Below, one piece after another: positions 19,676 through 28,589 of a DNA stretch of 45,364 nt. Under the pieces are notes generated by a model. It saw only the letters and a list, made by a program, of their open reading frames with translations, ran no database searches and was not told where the DNA came from. The stretch lies in contig JAHELE010000009.1 in assembly GCA_024644345.1 (NCBI GenBank), positions 1 to 45,364 on the forward strand, read 5' to 3'. Both the position numbers and the translations under genes were made by a program. This DNA comes from Actinomycetes bacterium. Its GTDB lineage: Bacteria; Actinomycetota; Actinomycetes; JAHEKZ01. Positions within the stretch are counted from its first letter, which is position 1, and each line of letters begins with the position of its first letter.

Positions 19676-21297
19676 CCGACACCCCTGCCGACAACAGATC
19701 GGCGCTGCGATCCAGCTCGGTGATGGCTGCAGGAACCATCACCTCCCGCATCACAGGTCTGCTGAAGAACACCGCGCTGCTCGCCGCGGTCGGCAGCGGC
19801 GTCTTCGCCGACACGTACTCGGTCGCCAACACGCTGCCCACCATCGTGTACATCCTGCTGGTCGGCGGCGCCATCAACGCCGTCTTCATCCCCCAGCTCG
19901 TGCGGCACATGGGCTCGGACGACGACCAGGGCCTGGCGTACGCCCAGCGTCTGTTCAGCGCCGTCGTGCTGGCTCTGGGCGTCATCACGGTGGTCTCGGT
20001 CATCGCGGCTCCGTGGCTGGTCAGGCTGTACTCCTCCGGTTGGACCAGCAACGACGTCGAGGTCGCCACGGCCTTCGCCAGACTGCTGCTTCCGCAGATC
20101 TTCTTCTACGGAATCTTCGCCCTCGTCTCGCAGATCCTCAACACTCACGGACGCTTCGGTGCTCCGATGTTCGCCCCCGTGCTGAACAACGTCGTGACCA
20201 TCGCCAGCGCCCTCGCGTTCCTCGTCGTCGCAGGGACGGGCACCACCACCAAGACAGTCACTGACACCGAGGTGCTGCTGCTCGGCCTCGGCACCACGCT
20301 CGGCGCGGTTGTCCAGGCACTGGCGCTCTGGCCGGCCCTTCGTCGTTGCGGTGTCAGGCTGCGCCTGCGGTCCGACCTCAAGGGCCAGGGACTCGGGACC
20401 GCCTGGGCACTGGCTCGTTGGGCGATCGTGCTCGTGCTCGTCAACCAGCTCGGCACGCTGGTCATCATCCGGCTGGCCACTGGAATCAACACCGAGTCGA
20501 ACACCGACGCTGGTGCAGCGGTCTACCAGATGGCCTTCGCCATCTTCATGCTGCCGCAGTCGGTGATCACGGTGTCCCTGGTCACCGCCCTGCTCCCGCA
20601 CCTGTCGAAGCAGGCCGCATCCGGACATTTCGAGGCCATGCGAGAGCGGGTGGGCTGGGCCCTGCGCACCTCGGGCTCGCTGATTGTCCCGGCGTCGGCC
20701 GCGTTCATCGTGCTCGGCATCCCGATCTCGGTGCTGCTGTTCCGCTACGGCTCCTTGAACCTCGAGGCGGCGCGGCTGCTGGGCCTGACCCTCAGCGCCA
20801 TGGCGCTCGGTCTTCCCGCATTCAGTGCGTACTACGTCCTGATGCGCGCCTTCTACGCGCTCGAGGACACGCGCACTCCCACCTTCAACGCCATGGTCCT
20901 CAACGGCGCCAACGTTCTGTTGGCGCTGGCAGCGGTTCAATGGGTGCCCGCGCAGCATGCGATCCCCGCTCTCGGCCTGGCCTACGCCCTCTCGTACTGG
21001 ATCGGGCTGGCCACCCTGGCTCCACAGCTGCGCCGACGGCTCGGCGGCATCGACGGCTACTACGTGGTCCGCACCTACGTGCGGGTCACACTCGCCTCCG
21101 TCCTTGCGGCTCTGTTCATGGTCGCCGCAGTCGTGGTTGCCGAGATGCTGGTCGGACGCGCTGTCGACTTCACCAGCAGCCTGGTGATGGTGGCCAGCGG
21201 CTTGGCCGCTGGAGCGGTCGGGTACCTCCTGGGCGTACGGGTGTTCCGGATCAACGAGGTCAGCGACGTTCTTGGCCTTGTCGCCGGCCGCCGCTGA
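19672..21297 (+). CDS. murJ: Lipid II flippase MurJ/MviN
   Basis: SSSVMAAGTITSRITGLLKNTALLAAVG..FADTYSVANTLPTIVYILLVGGAINAVFIPQLVRH; ATGA overlap with DUF6049 gene. Confidence 0.95.
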   Translation: MTDTPADNRSALRSSSVMAAGTITSRITGLLKNTALLAAVGSGVFADTYSVANTLPTIVYILLVGGAINAVFIPQLVRHMGSDDDQGLAYAQRLFSAVVLALGVITVVSVIAAPWLVRLYSSGWTSNDVEVATAFARLLLPQIFFYGIFALVSQILNTHGRFGAPMFAPVLNNVVTIASALAFLVVAGTGTTTKTVTDTEVLLLGLGTTLGAVVQALALWPALRRCGVRLRLRSDLKGQGLGTAWALARWAIVLVLVNQLGTLVIIRLATGINTESNTDAGAAVYQMAFAIFMLPQSVITVSLVTALLPHLSKQAASGHFEAMRERVGWALRTSGSLIVPASAAFIVLGIPISVLLFRYGSLNLEAARLLGLTLSAMALGLPAFSAYYVLMRAFYALEDTRTPTFNAMVLNGANVLLALAAVQWVPAQHAIPALGLAYALSYWIGLATLAPQLRRRLGGIDGYYVVRTYVRVTLASVLAALFMVAAVVVAEMLVGRAVDFTSSLVMVASGLAAGAVGYLLGVRVFRINEVSDVLGLVAGRR

Positions 21298-21364
21298 CTC
21301 GCCGTTCCAGAACAACCCATTCAGACTGCTCAAGACGGGCTAGTCATCTGTCGAAACTTCTCCC

Positions 21365-21787
21365 ATGACGACTGCATGTGCGCGTCTGCGCGCTGACGAC
21401 CGCGGCAGCATCGTCTTCGGCTGGCTCGGACGACTCACCCTGACCCTCACTGTGGTCGGGGTGATCTGTTTCGAGGTCCTTTCCATCGTCGTCACCAAGG
21501 TCGGGCTGGAGGACATGGGTCAGACGGCCGGTGATCGGGCCCTCACCGTCTACGCCGAGAGCGGCGACGCCAACCGCGCCTACCTCGCCGCCGACCAGTA
21601 CGTGTCCAGCGAAGGCGCCATCCTGGTCAAGAAGTCGTTCACCGTCTCCAACGAGGCCGTCTCCTTCGACCTAAGGACCACCGCCCCGACTCTCCTGCTC
21701 TTCCGGCTCGATGCCACCGCCGACTTCGCAGAGGTGCGCACCACGATCTATGCCGAGCCGTTCGTGCAGTCCAGCTCGTCCCCGTGA
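21365..21787 (+). CDS. TadE/Flp-pseudopilin-like single-TM protein
   Basis: DDRGSIVFGWLGRLTLTLTVVGVICFEVLSIVVTKVGLEDMGQTAGDRA resembles the N-terminus of Tad minor pilins; family uncertain. Confidence 0.5.
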   Translation: MTTACARLRADDRGSIVFGWLGRLTLTLTVVGVICFEVLSIVVTKVGLEDMGQTAGDRALTVYAESGDANRAYLAADQYVSSEGAILVKKSFTVSNEAVSFDLRTTAPTLLLFRLDATADFAEVRTTIYAEPFVQSSSSP

Positions 21788-22857
21788 ATCGACGACTCGG
21801 CGCAGCCACCGCCCTTGCGGTGGCACTGCTGCTCCCACACGGCGCCGCGCTGGCGACCACACCAACAGTCGCCGCGCCACGCACTGCCCCTGACCTGAAG
21901 TCGCTGCAGGGTCGAGCCGATGCACTCCGAGCACAGCTCAACGACCTCCGCGCTCGCGCCGAGTGGACTGAAGAGCGCCTCGCCAACGCACGTGCCCAGC
22001 TTGCAGCGGCGGCCACCCACGAGATCACCGCTGACGAACAGCTGGCGACGCTGCAGGGCGTCAGTACCGCGGCCGAGATCGAGATCGCCCACCGGGTGAG
22101 GGCGATCGAACAGTCAGGGGGAGCGGCCGCTCTGTACTCACAGGCGTTGGATGCCTCCGCCATCACCGACGTGACGAGCAACGTTGCAGCGCTGAACGGC
22201 GTACTCGCCACCGATGTCGTTCGCGCATCCGATGCCGACATCGCCCGCGACCAGATAGCCGGCGTGCGAGAGCGGCTCGACACGATCTCTGACGACCGGG
22301 CGCTGCTCTCGGCGCGGGCTCGCCGTCTCGCCCAACAGGCCCGCGCGCTGGTGGTCGACCAACGAACCCTGGTCGCTGAGGCTGATGCTCGGGTCGCCGC
22401 GCGGGTCGAGGTCATGGAACGACGAGCGGAGCGGGCCACCACGTCGACCGCGGGGCCATGGACCGGTCCGGTGCCCGAGGGTCCAACCCCCTATGCGGGT
22501 CCGGCGATCGCCGCCGCTCTCAGCAAGCTGGGCTCAGCCTACGTATGGGGGAACGCAGGTCCCTCCACCTTCGACTGCAGCGGACTCATCCAGTGGTCGT
22601 ACCTCCAGGCCGGCCTGGTCCTGCCACGGGTGTCGAGCGACCAGTGGTTGGCCACGACGCCGGTGCCTGCTGACCAGATGGAACCAGGGGATCTCCTCGT
22701 CTACGCCTACGACCTCGGCGATGCGCGAACGATCCACCACATCGCCATGTACATCGGTAACGGACAGATGGTGCACGCCCCTCACACCGGTGACGTCGTG
22801 CGGGTCGTTCCGGTCTACTACGACGGCTTGTACGGCGTCGGACGTCCTGGTCTCTGA
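21784..22857 (+). CDS. NlpC/P60 family peptidoglycan hydrolase with N-terminal coiled coil
   Basis: AAALSKLGSAYVWGNAGPSTFDCSGLIQWSYLQAGLVLPRVSSDQW, HHIAMYIGNGQMVHAPHTGDVV; GTGA overlap with upstream gene. Confidence 0.92.
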   Translation: MNRRLGAATALAVALLLPHGAALATTPTVAAPRTAPDLKSLQGRADALRAQLNDLRARAEWTEERLANARAQLAAAATHEITADEQLATLQGVSTAAEIEIAHRVRAIEQSGGAAALYSQALDASAITDVTSNVAALNGVLATDVVRASDADIARDQIAGVRERLDTISDDRALLSARARRLAQQARALVVDQRTLVAEADARVAARVEVMERRAERATTSTAGPWTGPVPEGPTPYAGPAIAAALSKLGSAYVWGNAGPSTFDCSGLIQWSYLQAGLVLPRVSSDQWLATTPVPADQMEPGDLLVYAYDLGDARTIHHIAMYIGNGQMVHAPHTGDVVRVVPVYYDGLYGVGRPGL

Positions 22858-22883
22858 CCGCACGCCACACAGGCAGTACTTTC

Positions 22884-24299
22884 GTGTCAATGGAACGTCT
22901 CGCCGGCCGCTACGACCTCGGATCCGAGGTCGCTCGTGGTCGTGGCCGCACCCTGTGGCACGGTCACGACATCGTGCTCGACCGTTCGGTGGGCGTGCTC
23001 CTGCTCGACCCTGGCCACCCGCACGCGGAGGAAGTACGCCAGGCCGCCCAGCGGGCTGCGGCCGTCGAACATCCCGGCTTGCTGCGCGTCATCGACACCG
23101 CCGAGGACGACGGGCGGGTCTTCGTGGTGACCAGATGGCTGGCCGGCTCGCCGCTGAGCGACGAGCTAACAGCGGCCCCGCTGGAAGCCGAGGACGCCCG
23201 GAACGTGGTGGGTGCAGTGGCCGACGCGCTGGCTGCGGCCGCCGAGGAGGGCGTCCACCACCTGGTCCTCGATCCTCGCGATGTGCTGATCACCGACCAC
23301 GGGGTGGTCGTCGTCGGCATCGGCGTACGCGCCGCCCTTGAGGGCGTCGAGGGTGACGAGGACGCCGAACAGGTCGACGCGTGGCGGATCGGCGCACTTC
23401 TCTACGCTGCACTCACGGCAAAATGGCCGGGATACGCGTGCGCAGGCCTGCCCGGTGCCCCAGTGGTGGGGGGCCGCGTGGCGCGGCCGAGACAGGTACG
23501 TGCGGGGGTGCCCGACGACCTCGACGACCTGGCCTGGCGGGCGCTCAACCCCGACGTCCCCGAACCTCTCGACTCGCCGGCCGCCATCGCCGCTGCCCTG
23601 GAACCGGCGCCGCCGACCGAAGAGGGTGAACCAGATCGCGCCGACATGCCGAGCAACATCTGGCGGTGGCTCGGGCTCGTTCTGGTCCTCCTGCTCTTCT
23701 CGCTTGGCGCGGTCCTGGTCGCCTGGCAGTTCTGGCAGAGCTCAGAACGACCGGACGAGCCGTCCGGTGCTGGGGCCAGTCCGTCGCCTTCGTCGGCTCT
23801 CCCTACTGACCCGGACGGGGAGAGCGGGCCGTTGCCCGTTCGCCGGGCGACGGTCTTCGACCCGGCCGGCGACGGCACCGAGAACGACGCCGCCACCGAC
23901 CTGGCCATCGACGGCGATCCCGCGACCGAGTGGAAGACGGTCACCTATGCCAGTCGAGATCTCGGCGGCCTGAAACCGGGTGTCGGGCTCCAGCTCGCGA
24001 TCGGCGAACAGTCGGTCAGCGGGGTCGAGCTCCGCCTGGTGGGGCGGGGAAGCGATCTTCAGGTGTGGGTGGCCCGACCCCGCACCGATCCGAAGGGCTC
24101 ACCGCCGAAGACCCCCGACCCCGCAAACCCATTGCTGGGTTACCGGAAGCTGGCGAGCGTGCGCGGAGCGAGTGACCTCGTCAGCCTGCGATTCTCACCC
24201 GCCGTCACCACCAATCGGGTGCTGATCTGGTTCACCGCACTGCCTCCCGCCGGCGACGGCTACCGGGGCGGAGTCGCCGACGTGACCGTTCTCTCGTGA
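22884..24299 (+). CDS. Membrane pseudokinase with extracellular F5/8-type-C-like domain
   Basis: Kinase-like fold without VAIK Lys, HRD Asp or DFG; TM WLGLVLVLLLFSLGAVLVAWQFW; extracellular ATDLAIDGDPATEWKTVTY discoidin-like motif. Confidence 0.8.
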   Translation: MSMERLAGRYDLGSEVARGRGRTLWHGHDIVLDRSVGVLLLDPGHPHAEEVRQAAQRAAAVEHPGLLRVIDTAEDDGRVFVVTRWLAGSPLSDELTAAPLEAEDARNVVGAVADALAAAAEEGVHHLVLDPRDVLITDHGVVVVGIGVRAALEGVEGDEDAEQVDAWRIGALLYAALTAKWPGYACAGLPGAPVVGGRVARPRQVRAGVPDDLDDLAWRALNPDVPEPLDSPAAIAAALEPAPPTEEGEPDRADMPSNIWRWLGLVLVLLLFSLGAVLVAWQFWQSSERPDEPSGAGASPSPSSALPTDPDGESGPLPVRRATVFDPAGDGTENDAATDLAIDGDPATEWKTVTYASRDLGGLKPGVGLQLAIGEQSVSGVELRLVGRGSDLQVWVARPRTDPKGSPPKTPDPANPLLGYRKLASVRGASDLVSLRFSPAVTTNRVLIWFTALPPAGDGYRGGVADVTVLS

Positions 24300-24354
24300 C
24301 CGCCGTGCGGCAGGGCACCGACGAACCGGCCGCCCAGGTGAATACGCTGCCCCC

Positions 24355-24984
24355 GTGACTGTGGAGGATCCGCGACCGGACGCCGAGCTGCTGGCGGCCC
24401 ACATCTCGGGCGACCCCACCGCGTTCACCTCGCTGGTCGGACGTCATCGTGACCGGCTCTGGGCTGTCGCACTGCGCACGACCGGTGACCCGGAAGAAGC
24501 TGCCGATGCCCTGCAGGATGCCCTGCTGAAGGCGCACCGGTCAGCCGACTCGTTCCGCGGTGACGCCCAGGTCACGACCTGGCTGCACCGCATCGTCGTG
24601 AACGCCTGCCTGGATCGGCTGCGTCGGGCCAAGTCGCGACCCACCGTCCCGCTGCCCGAGCACGACAGCGCCCATCCGATCGAGCCCAGCGACCCGCTGG
24701 GCCGTCGTGAGCTCGCGTGGGAGATCGACCGCGCCCTCCGCACGCTGCCGGACGACCAACGGGCCGCGCTCATCCTGATCGACGTCGAGGGCTACTCGGT
24801 CGAGGAGGCCGCAGCTCTGCTCGACATCCCTGCGGGCACCGTGAAGAGCAGATGTGCCAGGGCCAGGGCCAAGCTCGTTCCACAGCTCGCGCATCTACGG
24901 AACCGGTCAGCGCCCGATCACGTCCCAGTATCGGATGAGCGCAGCGCCCATCCCACCGACCGTCCCCCCGGAGCCCAGCCATGA
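24355..24984 (+). CDS. sigM: ECF RNA polymerase sigma factor SigM
   Basis: DPEEAADALQDALLKAHRSADSFRGDAQVTTWLHRIVVNACLDRLRR; YSVEEAAALLDIPAGTVKSRCARARAKL. Confidence 0.93.
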   Translation: MTVEDPRPDAELLAAHISGDPTAFTSLVGRHRDRLWAVALRTTGDPEEAADALQDALLKAHRSADSFRGDAQVTTWLHRIVVNACLDRLRRAKSRPTVPLPEHDSAHPIEPSDPLGRRELAWEIDRALRTLPDDQRAALILIDVEGYSVEEAAALLDIPAGTVKSRCARARAKLVPQLAHLRNRSAPDHVPVSDERSAHPTDRPPGAQP

Positions 24985-25892
24985 GTCAGCACCACGACCC
25001 GGTGCACCCGGACTCCGACCACCTCACCGCCGAGACGCTCGCCGACCTCGGACTAGGTCTGCTGGACGAGACGTCGGCGGCCCACGCGGAGCACCACCTG
25101 GCACACTGCGCCGACTGCCGGGCGTTGAGGGACCAGTTCCCCGCGCTCGCCGACGCGCTAGCCGACCTGCCGGATGAGCCGATGCCAGAGCCGGTGTGGC
25201 AGCGGCTGTCAGCGGCTCTTGCCGACGAGCCGGTGACCACCCCCGAGGGCTCGGCAACGGTCGTCCCGATCGAAGCGGCCCGCCAGCGGCGCTGGCGCCG
25301 CCCAGGGATCGGGCTCGTAGCAGGGGCGGCCGGAGTCGCCCTGCTCGGCGCCATCGTGGTGCCGAGCATCATGAACGCGAGCGACGACTCTGCGGGTGTG
25401 ACCGCGGCGAGTGACTCCTCGAGGGACGACCAGGGAACCAACAAGGTGCCCATGGCGGCTTATGCCGCGACCCAGTCGGGGACGAAGTACCAGGAGGCAG
25501 CGCTCGACTCGCAGGTCACCCAGCTCGTCGCGGCCCGTACCTCGGTCACCGGCGATACCGAACTGGTCACCGGTAGCACTCCGTCATCCAGCCCGTCCCC
25601 CACCGCCTCGGCGACCAGCAAACCGACGTCCGAGTCACCGTCTCCGAGCGCCAACCGTTCGGTCGCGGCCATGGCCACCGATCCAGCTGCCGCCCAGGCG
25701 TGCCTGGTCGGCTACCTCGACGCGCCGGACGTCCAACCCCTGGCCATCGACATCGGCACGTGGCGCGGAGAGCCGGCCGCCATCATCGTGCTGCCGAACG
25801 ACGACCCCGCCCTGGCCGACGTCTTCGTGATCGACCCCGACTGTGCCGGCCCCGGCGACCCCTTGTTCTACTTCGCCACGGTCTCACGCTGA
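24981..25892 (+). CDS. Anti-sigma factor (zinc-finger HC2 type)
   Basis: EHHLAHCADCRALRDQFPAL (HxxxCxxC), single TM, overlaps sigM stop by 4 bp. Confidence 0.88.
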   Translation: MSQHHDPVHPDSDHLTAETLADLGLGLLDETSAAHAEHHLAHCADCRALRDQFPALADALADLPDEPMPEPVWQRLSAALADEPVTTPEGSATVVPIEAARQRRWRRPGIGLVAGAAGVALLGAIVVPSIMNASDDSAGVTAASDSSRDDQGTNKVPMAAYAATQSGTKYQEAALDSQVTQLVAARTSVTGDTELVTGSTPSSSPSPTASATSKPTSESPSPSANRSVAAMATDPAAAQACLVGYLDAPDVQPLAIDIGTWRGEPAAIIVLPNDDPALADVFVIDPDCAGPGDPLFYFATVSR

Positions 25893-25911
25893 GCCGAGCC
25901 TGTTCGGTGCG

Positions 25912-25938
25912 GGAATGCCCGCGCCCCTAGACTCGGTT
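25912..25938 (+). promoter_or_regulatory. Candidate SigR/SigH-type (thiol-oxidative stress) promoter for trxB-trxA
   Basis: GGAAT (25912-25916), 19 nt, GTT (25936-25938); resembles the GGAAT-N18/19-GTT consensus of that sigma class. Confidence 0.55.
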
Positions 25939-26001
25939 GAGCCTCAAGGGCCGTTCCATGCGGCGATCTGCAGAGCCATCGACAAATGAGGGAGCACCGC
26001 G

Positions 26002-26967
26002 GTGAGCGAGATCCGCGACGTCATCATCATCGGATCCGGTCCCGCCGGCTTCACCGCAGCGGTGTACACCGCCCGCGCCAACCTCTCTCCGCTGATGTTC
26101 GAGGGCTCGGTCACCGCAGGTGGTGCCCTGATGAACACCACCGAGGTCGAGAACTACCCCGGCTTCGCCGAGGGCATCATGGGCCCGGCCCTGATGGAAC
26201 AGATGCGCCAACAGGCCGTTCGCTTCGGTGCCGAGATCGTCACCGACGACGTCGTGTCGGTCGATCTGACGAGCGACATCAAGCAGGTAACCGTCGGATC
26301 GGGCGCAACGCACCAGGCCAAGTCGGTCATCCTCGCGATGGGTTCGGGATACCGCGAGCTCGGCCTCGACAACGAGAAGCGCCTCTCGGGCCGCGGTGTC
26401 TCGTGGTGTGCGACGTGCGACGGATTCTTCTTCCGCGGCCAGCACATCGCCGTCATCGGCGGCGGAGACTCTGCCATCGAGGAAGCCACGTTCCTCACCA
26501 AGTTCGCCGACTCGGTGACCGTCGTCCACCGTCGTGATGAGTTGCGGGCCAGCAAGATCATGGCCGGCCGCGCCGCCGCGAACGACAAGATCTCGTTCGC
26601 CTGGAACAGCGAGGTGGCCGACGTCCTCGGCGACGAAAAGGTGTCAGGACTGCGCCTGCGCGACACGCAGACCGGCCACGAGCGTGACATCGACGTCACC
26701 GGCGTCTTCGTGGCGATCGGCCACGACCCCCGGAGCGAGCTGGTCACGGGGCAGGTCGACCTCGACGACGAAGGCTACGTCCTGGTCGAGGGCCGATCGA
26801 CGCTCACCAACCTTCCGGGAGTCTTCGCCTGCGGCGACCTCGTCGACCACACCTACCGCCAGGCGATCACGGCAGCGGGCAGCGGATGCGCCGCCGCCCT
26901 CGACGCCGAGCGCCATCTGGCCGCACTCGAGGACGCACTGCGTCCGCTCGCGGACGCCACCGCCTGA
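26002..26967 (+). CDS. trxB: Thioredoxin-disulfide reductase
   Basis: [21 protein letters not shown], redox [35 protein letters not shown]. Confidence 0.97.
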   Translation: MSEIRDVIIIGSGPAGFTAAVYTARANLSPLMFEGSVTAGGALMNTTEVENYPGFAEGIMGPALMEQMRQQAVRFGAEIVTDDVVSVDLTSDIKQVTVGSGATHQAKSVILAMGSGYRELGLDNEKRLSGRGVSWCATCDGFFFRGQHIAVIGGGDSAIEEATFLTKFADSVTVVHRRDELRASKIMAGRAAANDKISFAWNSEVADVLGDEKVSGLRLRDTQTGHERDIDVTGVFVAIGHDPRSELVTGQVDLDDEGYVLVEGRSTLTNLPGVFACGDLVDHTYRQAITAAGSGCAAALDAERHLAALEDALRPLADATA

Positions 26968-27005
26968 CCCGACCACCCCCCGTTCGACCCACCGAGGAGA
27001 CCCCC

Positions 27006-27332
27006 ATGGGCCAGTCCACCATCACCGTCACGGACGCCAGCTTCGACGCTGACGTGATCAAGAGCGACAAACCCGTGCTGGTCGACTACTGGGCCGAGTG
27101 GTGCGGTCCGTGCCGGATGGTCGCACCCATCCTGGAAGAAATCGCGGCCGAGCACGCCGACAAGCTGACGATCGCCAAGCTGAACGTTGACGAGAACCCG
27201 CAGGCAGCGGCGATGGCCGGCGTCACCTCCATCCCCACCCTTGCGGTGTACCAGGGCGGTCAGGTGGTCAAGATGATCGTGGGGGCCAAGCCGAAGCAGT
27301 CCCTGCTCAGCGACCTCTCCGACTTCATCTAG
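27006..27332 (+). CDS. trxA: Thioredoxin
   Basis: VLVDYWAEWCGPCRMVAPILEEIA; ATG 27006 after ggag. Confidence 0.97.
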   Translation: MGQSTITVTDASFDADVIKSDKPVLVDYWAEWCGPCRMVAPILEEIAAEHADKLTIAKLNVDENPQAAAMAGVTSIPTLAVYQGGQVVKMIVGAKPKQSLLSDLSDFI

Positions 27333-27440
27333 GCCCACCGCGGCTCGCCTCACCGTGCGTCGCCGCGCTATGGTCTCCGCTTCGCAGGGTTACTCTGAAG
27401 TCACCTAACGTCCTGGTGGGCCGAGCGAGCCGGAGGTGCC

Positions 27441-28589
27441 GTGACGCAGCAGTCCTACCGGCTCGGCGACCACGGCCCAGCCGTCACCCAGATCCGTAGC
27501 CACCTGAGCATGCTCGGTCTCCTGAGCGATGACCGGGCCGAGGGCCTTGAGTGGGATGCCGAGTTCGACGGCACTGTCGACGCAGCCGTCCGGGCATTCC
27601 AGCAGCAGCGCGGTCTGATCGCCGACGGCGTCGTGGGCACGTCGACCTGGCGCAGGCTCGACGGAGCCAGGTGGACCTTGGGCGATCGGGTCCTGAGATA
27701 CGGCACCCGGCACATGCAGCACGGTGACGATGTGACGGCGCTCCAGAATCGACTCCTCGACCTCGGCTTCGATCCGGGACGCATCGACGGGATCTTCGGT
27801 CCCGATACCGAGCGCGGTCTCATGGAGCTCCAGCGCAACCTGGGGATTCCGGCAGATGGCCTCTGCGGACCGGTCACCTTCCGCTCCCTCGACCGGCTGG
27901 CCCGTACCGTGGTCGGAGGCGAGCCGCAGCGGATCCGCGAGGCCGAACGACTGCATCACCGCGGCCCCGGTCTGGCCGGCAAGGTCATCGTCATCGACCC
28001 AGGACACGGTGGTCGGGACAGCGGTGTCTGCGCCAACGACCTGCGCGAGGCCGACGTGGTCGCCGACCTTGCGTCGCGGATCGAAGGCCGCCTCGGGGCC
28101 GTGGGCGTGACCGCATTCCTGACGCGTGGAACCAACCCCGACGCCCCGGCCCCGACCGAGGTCGAACGTGCGTCGTTCGCCAACGAGGTCGATGCAGACC
28201 TGGTCATCTCGCTGCATACCGACGGTCACGACAGCCCCCACGCACAGGGCGTGGCCACCTTCTACTACGGCAGCGGCGCGTCCGAGGCGACGCACTCGGT
28301 CATCGGAGAGGCGTTCGCCGATCTGGTACAGCGCGAGATCGTCGCCAGGACCGACCTGCACGACGGACGCTCGGATGCCAAGACCTGGGACATCCTGCAG
28401 CGCACCCGGATGCCGGCGGTGCGCATCGACGTCGGGTACCTCACCCACCCCGGTGATGCCGCTCGCCTGGCCGACCCGGCCCTGCGCGACACGATCGCCG
28501 GCGCGGTCCTCGTGGCTCTCCAGCAGCTCTACCAGCCCACCACCGACCTTCGCCCACACGTCGTCCAGGTGCCCACCCCGGTCAGCTAG
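27441..28589 (+). CDS. cwlM: Cytoplasmic CwlM-like N-acetylmuramoyl-L-alanine amidase homolog (2x PG-binding + Amidase_3)
   Basis: No signal peptide; two PG_binding_1-like repeats (GPAVTQIRSHLSMLGLL, GDDVTALQNRLLDLGFDPGRIDGIFGPDTERGLMELQ); Amidase_3 VIVIDPGHGGRDSG; directly downstream of trxA. Confidence 0.88.
   Translation: MTQQSYRLGDHGPAVTQIRSHLSMLGLLSDDRAEGLEWDAEFDGTVDAAVRAFQQQRGLIADGVVGTSTWRRLDGARWTLGDRVLRYGTRHMQHGDDVTALQNRLLDLGFDPGRIDGIFGPDTERGLMELQRNLGIPADGLCGPVTFRSLDRLARTVVGGEPQRIREAERLHHRGPGLAGKVIVIDPGHGGRDSGVCANDLREADVVADLASRIEGRLGAVGVTAFLTRGTNPDAPAPTEVERASFANEVDADLVISLHTDGHDSPHAQGVATFYYGSGASEATHSVIGEAFADLVQREIVARTDLHDGRSDAKTWDILQRTRMPAVRIDVGYLTHPGDAARLADPALRDTIAGAVLVALQQLYQPTTDLRPHVVQVPTPVS

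Noticed and set aside
19525-21333. 602-aa minus-strand ORF opposite murJ
   Set aside because: Shadow ORF of high-GC coding DNA; low-complexity Asp/Gln/His/Arg-rich translation, while the plus strand clearly encodes MurJ
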